Source: Austwickia chelonae NBRC 105200
Lineage (GTDB): Bacteria; Actinomycetota; Actinomycetes; Actinomycetales; Dermatophilaceae
DNA: 64,000 bases
NCBI RefSeq assembly: GCF_000298175.1
Contig: NZ_BAGZ01000005.1
Location: forward strand, 372,001-436,000
Reading direction: 5' to 3'
Numbering within the stretch: position 1 is the first letter of the stretch; each line of letters begins with the position of its first letter. Of the stretch, positions 54,838-62,024 are shown one piece after another. Below the pieces are notes generated by a model. The model had not been told where the DNA came from. It saw nothing but the letters and a program-made list of their open reading frames with translations, and did no database searches. A program made the position numbers and the translations under genes.

Positions 54838-56196
54838 TCACCGGCCTTCGTCGAAGGAATCCGCCCACCGGCGCAGCGTCCTGCTCACCTCGTCGGGATA
54901 GGTACGCGCCAAGGTGCCCAAAGCGGAGAAACGGTAACGGTCGTCGACCAACAGGTGGGCGTCCACCGGCGGCAACAGATGCCGTCCCGGACCGGCGCAC
55001 ACGGCTCGGAGGACATCAGCCGCACCAGGCACCTTCGTCAGGGCTCCGCCGGTGGCCACCACCCAACGCACCGCGGTCAGGTCCTTCCCTCTGACGACCT
55101 GACGTTTCCCGGTCGGCGTATAGATGTCGGCCAAGGTGCCGGCGTGTCTGCGGATCCCGGCCTCCACCGCGCGTTCGGCCAGCCAACGGGTCAGGGCCCG
55201 CTCCCGGTCGGTGCCCGGCATCGCGGTGAGCACCTCCAGCCGTTCGGCCCAGTCCGGTTCACCCGAAGCTTGGGCCACTGTGCGAGCGTTCACGTACACC
55301 CCGAGGTCACCTTCGACGGTACGTTTCGCCCGTGGTTCGGGTTCCACCACGGCAGCGGACAGTTCGAGCGATCCGTCGGTGACCGAGTGCACATCGGTGG
55401 TGGCCCCGCCGACGTCGACCACCAGGACGTCTCCGATGGCCTCGGCGAATCTCTCCGCGGCCATCAACACCGCACCTGGCGTGGGGAGGACCTCCGCCTC
55501 GGTGAGCTCGGCCAAGGCACCCATTCCTGGTGCGTGGACGATGTGTTCGCTGAAGACGTCATGGATCAGCACCCGGAGGGGATCCACATTCAACACGTCC
55601 ACATCCGGGAAGACGTTGTCCGCCACCAGGACCCGAACGCCATGCTCGGCGAAGGTCTCGGTCACCGCCGGGCGGGCCGCCACATTCCCGGCGTAGACCA
55701 CCGGCGGATGCTCGGGCGATTCACCCAGGGCGGCGGCCAGATCCCGGGCGTTGGCGATCACGATATCCCGCTCCCCGTAATCGACCCCACCGGCGAGCAG
55801 CACGATATTCGGCTTCAGGGAGTGCAGCTCGGCCAGGTCGTAACCGGTCAGTCGGCCGGCGGTGACCTGACCGACGATCGCCCCCGCACCCAAGGACGCC
55901 TCCCGGGCCGCGCGGGTGGTCATGCTCGCCGTCAGACCGTGCACACTCATCCGGAGACCACCCGCTGCGGAGGAGTTCACGTGGGTCTCCACCCCGGTGA
56001 CATCGATACCGAAGCGGCCACGCAGATCCTCCCGGGCGGCCGCCACGCCGACACCGACATCGCCCTCGGCCACACTTGTCGGGGCGAAACCCTGACCGAC
56101 CTGCTCCAAGGCCCCGTCGCGGTGGGCGAAGGCATTCACCTTCGTGATAGTGCTGCCCACCTCGACGGTGACCACATCGGCCCGGTCGGTACTCAT
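54838..56196 (-). CDS. GlmL/MutL-like reactivating ATPase for the B12 aminomutase
   Basis: 452-residue protein of the ASKHA (actin/Hsp70-like) superfamily, MutL/GlmL family. The phosphate-1 loop is VTVEVGSTITKVNAF, the adenosine/phosphate-2 region VVDVGGATTDVHS, and the C-terminal loop VVATGGALTKVPGA. Such proteins, encoded beside glutamate mutase (glmL) or ornithine aminomutase, are thought to reactivate or protect the cobalamin enzyme. It overlaps the oraE stop by ATGA and orr follows after six bases. It is assigned to OraE by position; this is inference, but well supported by clostridial synteny as I recall it. Confidence 0.85.
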   Translation of the reverse strand: MSTDRADVVTVEVGSTITKVNAFAHRDGALEQVGQGFAPTSVAEGDVGVGVAAAREDLRGRFGIDVTGVETHVNSSAAGGLRMSVHGLTASMTTRAAREASLGAGAIVGQVTAGRLTGYDLAELHSLKPNIVLLAGGVDYGERDIVIANARDLAAALGESPEHPPVVYAGNVAARPAVTETFAEHGVRVLVADNVFPDVDVLNVDPLRVLIHDVFSEHIVHAPGMGALAELTEAEVLPTPGAVLMAAERFAEAIGDVLVVDVGGATTDVHSVTDGSLELSAAVVEPEPRAKRTVEGDLGVYVNARTVAQASGEPDWAERLEVLTAMPGTDRERALTRWLAERAVEAGIRRHAGTLADIYTPTGKRQVVRGKDLTAVRWVVATGGALTKVPGAADVLRAVCAGPGRHLLPPVDAHLLVDDRYRFSALGTLARTYPDEVSRTLRRWADSFDEGR

Positions 56197-58487
56197 GCCG
56201 TTCCGTCAGCGTTCACAGGTGTTGACGAGGAGCCCTCGACGCTGCCCGCCTCACGCAGGCGGAGGGTCTTCACCATGGCGTCGACGACGTCGATCCCCTT
56301 GGTGCCCCGCCCGAAGGTGGCGTCGAGGCCGGTTTCGGCGGCCATCTCCCGGTTGACCTGAGTGCCGCCGGCGACCAGGACGAAACGGTCCCGGATACCT
56401 TTCTCGACACACAGTTCGGCCAGCTTGCGCATCATCTGCCGGTGGATGTCGTTGTGGCTGATGATCGTCGAGATGAGGATGGCGTCGGAACCGGTCTCGA
56501 TGGCGGCATCGACCAGTTTCGTCAAGGGCACCGACGTCCCCAGATAGTGGTAAGCCACCCCGTACTTCTCGATGCCGCCGTGCTTGATGTCGAGGATCTC
56601 CCGCAGACCGACGCTGTGTTCGTCCTCGCCGACGGTCGCCGCGACGACGGTCAGCTGCCGAGCGGAGACCTCGGCGCGCAGTTCGTCCTCGGGGAGACGG
56701 ATCTCCTTGACCGGAATGGTCAGGGAGTCCCTGCGGACATCGAAGGTGACCTTGCCCTTGACCTCGACGAAACAGCCTTCGGCGGCCTGCATGACCTGGA
56801 TGTTGACCACGACGGGGTCGTCGAGGCCCATCCGCTTGGCCATCTCGACGGCATACACCTCGGCGACGTCCTCGGGTTGGGCCACGAAGAACTGGACCAG
56901 CACTGTGCCGTCGCCCGACCATTCGGCCTCGGGCCGGATCAGCTCACCGGAACGGTACGCTTTCGTAGCCGCGAGCCTCGTGTCGGCATTGTCCTGCTCG
57001 TCGAGTTCATCGATGAAGACGATCTTGTCGGGCTCGCACAGGGTGCAGCCGCTGATGGCTGCACAGGGCGCGGTGTCCGCGCCGGTGGACACGCCCATCT
57101 CGACGAGCAGATCGAGCGGCGGACGGCTGTTGCCGAAATGGTCACAGACTGGCGCCCAGTAGTCGTCGTCCCGCTCGATGATGGACCCGGCGCCCACCCC
57201 GCCGTCGGCGGCCCGGGCGATGCCGTCACCGTTGCGTTCGGGGTATTTGGCGGAGTCGACGAAGAACCCTTTCTCGACAGCGGCGAAGTAGCCGCCGTCG
57301 GCGACGACCTCGGCAAGGAAGGCGAGTGCGCGTTCCTTGATGTCGCGCACCATTTCCGGGAGGGGCCCCTCGGTGCGGAGGGAGACGAGGTCGTTGATCC
57401 CGTCGAGGGCCGACCAGGTCTGTTTGACGGTTTGCAGACCGCGGATGTTGTTGTAGTGCCAGGGGACGTTACGTCCTTCGTCCGGTGTGATGGTGGATTG
57501 GATGTCGGCCCTGGTCAACATGGAGATCAAGGTGTCGACGGTGTGGGTGCGGACGGCTTCCTCGATGTCGGCTTCGATGTAGCGGGTGTTCTGCTGAGCC
57601 CGCATCTTGTACTCGGAGAAGAAGTCACGCAGGGCGATGGCATAGGGCAGGTCGAACCAAAGTTTCGGTGCCGGAGGTGAGTTCGGGGGGACGGTGGACA
57701 GGCCGATAAGTCCTTTGTCCATGCCGACGGCCACGGAGAACGCCGTGTTCAGGCCGTGTTGCACCATCAGTTCGGGCATGACGAGCCAGCCGGCTTTGGC
57801 GGTGGCATTGGCATTGTGTGCGCCGTCGATCTGCAGGATCCCTGCTCCGCACATCACCTTCTTGGCTTCGGCGGCGTCGACGAAGCTGCGGTACATGTTC
57901 ACGTTGCGGTAGAGCACGTTGTACTGCGGGTCCTGGTGTGCCCCGTTGACACCTTCCTCGGCGAAGAGCACGGCCACTTCGGGGCCGGCGACCCCGGAGA
58001 CGTAGGAGTGGAAGTTGATGGGGCGACCGACTTCGTCCTCGATGGCGTCACAGGCCTTGCGGGAGGCTCGGATCTGCTTACGGGTGATGGGGACTCCGCC
58101 GATGCCTTCCGGAGTTCCTTCCAGGAGTCCGTCGATATGGGACTGACCGGTGGTCCGGATGACCATGAGATGGTCGGCGCCGTGCCAGGCGGCCATCCTC
58201 ATCCGGCGGACGTCGTCCTCGAAACGCCCGGAGGCGATCTCGGTGGTGACGACACATTTGGGCTGGGGGTCGATGCCGTCGAAGTACTTGCTGGCCGGTA
58301 GCCCGAGAGAGTTCTTCAGCGGCTGGGCCGCGTCTCGGAAGTGGAAGGGTCCCATGGGGATCCCCTTGGCCGGCACCCGCCGCCAGGTCCATCCTTTCCT
58401 GCGGGGACGGTAACCGTCGAGATCTTCCATGAGGGTGTCGACATCGAGCTTGGTGTTGGGCTCCAAGGGTCCGAAGGTGGTGCTCAT
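56193..58487 (-). CDS. oraE: D-ornithine 4,5-aminomutase large subunit (B12 and PLP)
   Basis: Adenosylcobalamin- and PLP-dependent mutase converting D-ornithine to 2,4-diaminopentanoate by moving the 5-amino group to C4. A TIM-barrel part (residues 1-550) is followed by a Rossmann B12 domain with DEHSVG (DxHxxG; His624 as lower cobalt ligand) and Lys635, eleven residues after it. That spacing equals His618/Lys629 of the Clostridium sticklandii enzyme, where the Lys forms the resting imine with PLP. The length is 764 residues. It overlaps oraS (58484-58487) and the reactivase gene (56193-56196). GTP or cobalamin riboswitches are not seen. Confidence 0.93.
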   Translation of the reverse strand: MSTTFGPLEPNTKLDVDTLMEDLDGYRPRRKGWTWRRVPAKGIPMGPFHFRDAAQPLKNSLGLPASKYFDGIDPQPKCVVTTEIASGRFEDDVRRMRMAAWHGADHLMVIRTTGQSHIDGLLEGTPEGIGGVPITRKQIRASRKACDAIEDEVGRPINFHSYVSGVAGPEVAVLFAEEGVNGAHQDPQYNVLYRNVNMYRSFVDAAEAKKVMCGAGILQIDGAHNANATAKAGWLVMPELMVQHGLNTAFSVAVGMDKGLIGLSTVPPNSPPAPKLWFDLPYAIALRDFFSEYKMRAQQNTRYIEADIEEAVRTHTVDTLISMLTRADIQSTITPDEGRNVPWHYNNIRGLQTVKQTWSALDGINDLVSLRTEGPLPEMVRDIKERALAFLAEVVADGGYFAAVEKGFFVDSAKYPERNGDGIARAADGGVGAGSIIERDDDYWAPVCDHFGNSRPPLDLLVEMGVSTGADTAPCAAISGCTLCEPDKIVFIDELDEQDNADTRLAATKAYRSGELIRPEAEWSGDGTVLVQFFVAQPEDVAEVYAVEMAKRMGLDDPVVVNIQVMQAAEGCFVEVKGKVTFDVRRDSLTIPVKEIRLPEDELRAEVSARQLTVVAATVGEDEHSVGLREILDIKHGGIEKYGVAYHYLGTSVPLTKLVDAAIETGSDAILISTIISHNDIHRQMMRKLAELCVEKGIRDRFVLVAGGTQVNREMAAETGLDATFGRGTKGIDVVDAMVKTLRLREAGSVEGSSSTPVNADGTA

Positions 58488-58861
58488 CGGACGCCCCCTG
58501 CCGTGGGGAACAGACCGTTCAGACAGTTCCCGTCCTCGGCGACGAGCCGGGCTGCGGTGCGCAGGTCGACACCTTCACGGTGCGCGAGACGTACCAGCAC
58601 GTGGCCGGCCCCCTTGCCGAGAAGTCCGGCGTCGGCGATCCGATCGATGACGGCGTGGCTGCTGACGCTGTCGATCCCCATCCTCAGGAGCACCGAGCGC
58701 TCGATCGACGGGCTGGTGTGGGTCCGGGCCAGTTCGACCATGGGCGTGACGAGCTCACCGGCAAGTTGCCAGAAACGTTCTTTGAGTTCGTCGTCGCTCA
58801 GGCCGGAGAACTCGGCACGACGTGCCTCGTAGGCGGCCATCCGGGCAGTCATGTCGGTCAC
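58484..58861 (-). CDS. oraS: D-ornithine 4,5-aminomutase small subunit
   Basis: 125-residue helical protein matching OraS (about 121 residues in clostridia). FSGLSDDELKERFWQLAGELVTPMVELARTHTSPSIERSVLLRMG and SSHAVIDRIADAGLLGKGAGHVLVRLA are characteristic. The small subunit completes the PLP site with OraE. The start is GTG 58861 with GAAGAGGTG upstream; the oraE start overlaps its stop by ATGA, so the subunits are made in a fixed ratio. Ord lies 53 bp upstream. Confidence 0.93.
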   Translation of the reverse strand: MTDMTARMAAYEARRAEFSGLSDDELKERFWQLAGELVTPMVELARTHTSPSIERSVLLRMGIDSVSSHAVIDRIADAGLLGKGAGHVLVRLAHREGVDLRTAARLVAEDGNCLNGLFPTAGGVR

Positions 58862-58914
58862 AGGGACACCTCTTCTCGGGAGGGGTTGGCGGTCTGGTGT
58901 CGTGGGGGCGGGGT

Positions 58915-59955
58915 TCAGACGCGTCGGCGGTAGGCGGCGGCTCCCATGAGCGCGGCGGGAACCGGTAGGTCGAGCATGTTCTTCAGGCCGGGGGTTGCCT
59001 CGACGACACGCGGGATGGAGTTGACGGCGATGCCCTTGGTCGCGGTTCCTCCGGCATATTCGGGGGTGATCTGCATGTTGATCTCGGGGACGCCCTTGAT
59101 GGTGATGTAGTCACCGGTGCCTTGCCCTTCGAGTTCGGGGAGCACCTGTTGGGGGTGGACCAGGGTGAGGACGACTTCGTCCCCGCGGTAACCCAGGAGG
59201 GTCTGTTTGCAGCCGGCGACCATGCCCGGTTCCACGACGACGTGCGGTGTTTCGCGACGCACCGTGGAGACGATGGCTTCTCGGCGTTGTTCGATCCGGT
59301 CGATGTCCAGGCCGAGGGCGTCGGAGATCATCCGGGCCGATTCGGGGAAACCGATGTGGCCGTCGACGCTGCCGTCCTCGACGCCGGCAGCGAATTCCTC
59401 CGGGGTGAGGCCGACGCCCTGGGTGCGCATCACGGTGGGACCGTACGGGGAGAGGTCGTTGACCCGTCGGGCTTCGACGGAAGTGACCTGGTGGCATCCT
59501 GCGGTCAGCGCGACGACGAGCAGGTCCATGGACAGGCCGGGGTTCACTCCGGTGCCGAGCAGGGTGACCCCGTTGGCTTTGGCGAGCTCGTCGAGTTCGG
59601 CGGCGAGTTCGGGGTTCTGCGCTTCGGGCGAGGCCATCTCCTCGGCGATGGAGACGCAGTTGATCCCGGCGTTCAGGACGGTACGCAGGTCGGCCATCTG
59701 CTCGGAGACCCAGGAGGTGGTGGCGATGACGACGCAGTCGACCTCGTCTCGGCGCAGGATACTGCCGGGGTCGTCGGTGACGGTGACGCCGAGGGATCGT
59801 CCGATGTCGAGGACGTCACCGAGGTCACGTCCGACGTATTCGGGCCGGGTGTCGATCCCACCGACGAGTTCGAGCCCTTCCTTGTCGAGGACCAGACGGG
59901 CCATCCCGCTGCCCATGGCGCCCAGTCCCCATTGCACGACGCGAATGGTTGACAT
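58915..59955 (-). CDS. ord: 2,4-diaminopentanoate dehydrogenase
   Basis: 346-residue NAD(P)-dependent dehydrogenase; it oxidises 2,4-diaminopentanoate to 2-amino-4-oxopentanoate and ammonia. A Rossmann fold opens with VQWGLGAMGSGMARLVL; IATTSWVSEQMADLR and LLGTGVNPGLSMDLLV place it in the dihydrodipicolinate reductase-like family to which Ord belongs. ITIKGVPEINMQI near the end matches. First gene of the operon, with a leader of about 150 bp carrying a stable hairpin. Confidence 0.9.
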   Translation of the reverse strand: MSTIRVVQWGLGAMGSGMARLVLDKEGLELVGGIDTRPEYVGRDLGDVLDIGRSLGVTVTDDPGSILRRDEVDCVVIATTSWVSEQMADLRTVLNAGINCVSIAEEMASPEAQNPELAAELDELAKANGVTLLGTGVNPGLSMDLLVVALTAGCHQVTSVEARRVNDLSPYGPTVMRTQGVGLTPEEFAAGVEDGSVDGHIGFPESARMISDALGLDIDRIEQRREAIVSTVRRETPHVVVEPGMVAGCKQTLLGYRGDEVVLTLVHPQQVLPELEGQGTGDYITIKGVPEINMQITPEYAGGTATKGIAVNSIPRVVEATPGLKNMLDLPVPAALMGAAAYRRRV

Positions 59956-60029
59956 CGTGTATCGCTCCTTCTCTGGTGCGCGGCGGACGCGGTGGCGCCC
60001 GCTCCGGTAGTGCGACGGCGCACGCGAAA

Positions 60030-60056
60030 CCGCCGCATCCGGTGATGATGCGGCGG
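60030..60056 (-). promoter_or_regulatory. leader hairpin upstream of ord
   Basis: Perfect 10-bp stem (CCGCCGCATC/GATGCGGCGG) with loop CGGTGAT, 75-101 bp upstream of the ord start. It lies in the likely 5' untranslated region of the ornithine operon. It could be a protein- or transcription-control element; it does not look like a cobalamin riboswitch. Confidence 0.4.
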
Positions 60057-60236
60057 GCTGTGAGAAGAGCCCTCCCTCTTATGGATCACACGGTAGCTAT
60101 TTCAGGAGCACGGGGTGAGGAATCGGCGAAATCTGTACCAGTAATTCATTCGTGTCGCCGTCATATCGGCCTGATGGGTGGCTAGCGTCTGCAGTGTCCG
60201 CGGTGTCAGGGCCGTGGCCTCATCGAGGAGGGGACG

Positions 60237-61010
60237 ATGATCGACGGTCGGGTGCAGGCTGCAGTCAATCTTCATGCGGTTCTCAGATCCTTGGAAGATC
60301 TGGTGTCCTTGGATCCTCGTGCTGCGGAGATGGTGCAAGGCGCACATACGAGGGTGACTTTCCGGGTTCCGGGGATTGCTCCGTTGTCGTTGACCTTCAC
60401 CGACGGACGGGCGTCGTCCGGGCCGCGGAGCGGTCGCGCACCGGCCGGCCATGACGATGTCACCTTGGCGTTCGCCTCGGCGCGTCATTTCAATCGGGTG
60501 ATCTCCGGTGAAGGTTTTCCACTACCGGTGCGAGGGTTTTCCAGGATGGCTTTCCTCCGGAAGGATCTTCCCTTGTTGTCCGGCCGTTTAGAGGCATTGT
60601 TGCGGCCTCTCGACCGAGAGATGCTCTCGCCTGAGGAACGGCGTATCTCATGGATCATGACGGCCTATATCGCTTTCTTCTCCATCGCTCCGGTGGCCAA
60701 TCTCGACGAGCGTGGGCGGGCCAATGCTGCGCGGATGGCCGACGGCGATATCTCGGTCGAGGTGGTGGACGGCCCCGGGCTCACCGTCCGTTCTCGCTCG
60801 GCCAGGGTGGAGGTCGTCCGAGGGGCTCCGGCGGATCCGCGGGCGCGGATGGTCTTCGATTCGGTGTCCACGGTCGGTGCGATCCTCGAAGGTTCGTTGG
60901 ACACCTATGCCGCGATCGGTGACGGACGTCTTGCCGTGTCCGGTTATATTCCGTCGCTGGACAATATGAACAAGTTGTTGTCGGGGGTCTCCTACTATCT
61001 CGCGGCGTGA
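60237..61010 (+). CDS. SCP2-like (sterol carrier-type) protein
   Basis: 257-residue protein. The first half (FRVPGIAPLSLTFTDGRAS, HDDVTLAFASARHFNRVISGEGFPLPV) and last part (PADPRARMVFDSVSTVGAILEGSLDTYAAIGDGRLAVSGYIPSLDNMNKLL) resemble SCP2 lipid-binding domains. A long helical middle (LSPEERRISWIMTAYIAFFSIAPVA) could contact lipid or membrane. The ATG at 60237 has GAGGAGGGGAC just upstream. It is divergent from ord across 281 bp. Role in the ornithine pathway is not apparent; the family call is from pattern only. Confidence 0.6.
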   Translation: MIDGRVQAAVNLHAVLRSLEDLVSLDPRAAEMVQGAHTRVTFRVPGIAPLSLTFTDGRASSGPRSGRAPAGHDDVTLAFASARHFNRVISGEGFPLPVRGFSRMAFLRKDLPLLSGRLEALLRPLDREMLSPEERRISWIMTAYIAFFSIAPVANLDERGRANAARMADGDISVEVVDGPGLTVRSRSARVEVVRGAPADPRARMVFDSVSTVGAILEGSLDTYAAIGDGRLAVSGYIPSLDNMNKLLSGVSYYLAA

Positions 61011-61124
61011 CCTGGCCGGTCGACGGGCCGTCGGGCGTCGTCGTTCCCGGGGGCGGCGGTCGTTCATAGGTAGGGCACAGGCGTCGGACATCATCCGGAC
61101 GGCTCGGCTGCCGATGGTGAGGTC

Positions 61125-61892
61125 ATGCCGAGGACCGCGCACGGGGAGACCACAGGGGCAGTTCTGGCGCGCAGGTTCGTCCTGGTCGGCGCTTGGGGGA
61201 GCTTGGCGGTGGTCACTGCGTTGTGCGTCGTCGACGGTTGGCTCACCTTGGTCGGTGATCTCGAGGATCTGTGGTTCACCGTCGGTGACCTGGCCAGTTT
61301 CTGGTCCACTGACCTGATGCTCCTCGAGATGATCTTCGCTGCGAAGATCCCTGCGGTGGAGCGTCTTTTCACGGAGGGCTCTGCTCGTACCCGGCGGTCC
61401 TTCGGAGCCGGTTCGCTGATCGCCCTGATGGTCTGTGTCCTGGCGACCGTCGCCGGTTATACGCAGGAAGAGCCCGAAACGCTGTGGTTGAACGTGGTGG
61501 ACACCGTGATGGGCCTGCCGTTGACCTTGGTCGTGATGGTGGTGGCCCTGGCTGTCGTGTCGACGATCGCGGTGATCACCACGGTTCGGCGACGCTCGGT
61601 TCAGGAGATCCAGGACCTGATCGGACGTTGGGTCTTCCCGGTGTGTCTCCTCATGGTTCCTTTCGATCTGTGGGTCGATGCTGATCTGCTGAGTTCGCCG
61701 TGGACGAATGCTTACTGGTGGACGTTATGGCTGGTGACGGTGGTCGTGTCCGTGGTCTTCCGAGGCGGGGTGTCGGAGGCGCCGGGAGCGGTGGCCGGGC
61801 CCGCGCGGGGCCGTGGTGCGCGCGCGGAGCGACCGGGCCCGCAGGAGATGTTCGCCCTCCGGCCGAGGCCGACGAATACGCCGTCCGGGTGA
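61125..61892 (+). CDS. uncharacterised four- to five-helix membrane protein
   Basis: I do not recognise this protein. 255 residues with hydrophobic segments VLVGAWGSLAVVTALCVVDG, SLIALMVCVLATVAGY, VMGLPLTLVVMVVALAVVSTIAVI, VFPVCLLMVPFDLWV and WWTLWLVTVVVSVVF. A basic Pro-rich cytoplasmic tail (ARGRGARAERPGPQEMF) ends it. ATG 61125 follows GGTGAGGTC. It lies 114 bp after the SCP2-like gene, possibly co-transcribed, and converges on norB. Confidence 0.7.
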   Translation: MPRTAHGETTGAVLARRFVLVGAWGSLAVVTALCVVDGWLTLVGDLEDLWFTVGDLASFWSTDLMLLEMIFAAKIPAVERLFTEGSARTRRSFGAGSLIALMVCVLATVAGYTQEEPETLWLNVVDTVMGLPLTLVVMVVALAVVSTIAVITTVRRRSVQEIQDLIGRWVFPVCLLMVPFDLWVDADLLSSPWTNAYWWTLWLVTVVVSVVFRGGVSEAPGAVAGPARGRGARAERPGPQEMFALRPRPTNTPSG

Positions 61893-62024
61893 GCTTCCGT
61901 CGAAGGTGGCGGTGGGGGCAGGGAGTCCGTCGGTTCCGTCAGTCCGGGTCGCCGGGTGCAGATCTCCAGATGCGGTCTGCGTCCGACGGCCCGGAACTGT
62001 GCAGGCTCGTTCCTCGAACGACGT

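Noticed and set aside
53782-56361. 859-codon open frame on the plus strand
   Set aside because: Antisense to orr and the reactivase; the translation is His/Arg/Gly/Gln-rich with no domain, while the minus strand gives clear families.
59956-60236. Possible cobalamin riboswitch ahead of the B12-dependent operon
   Set aside because: I searched the leader by eye for the B12-box consensus and found none; only a simple 10-bp hairpin is present.
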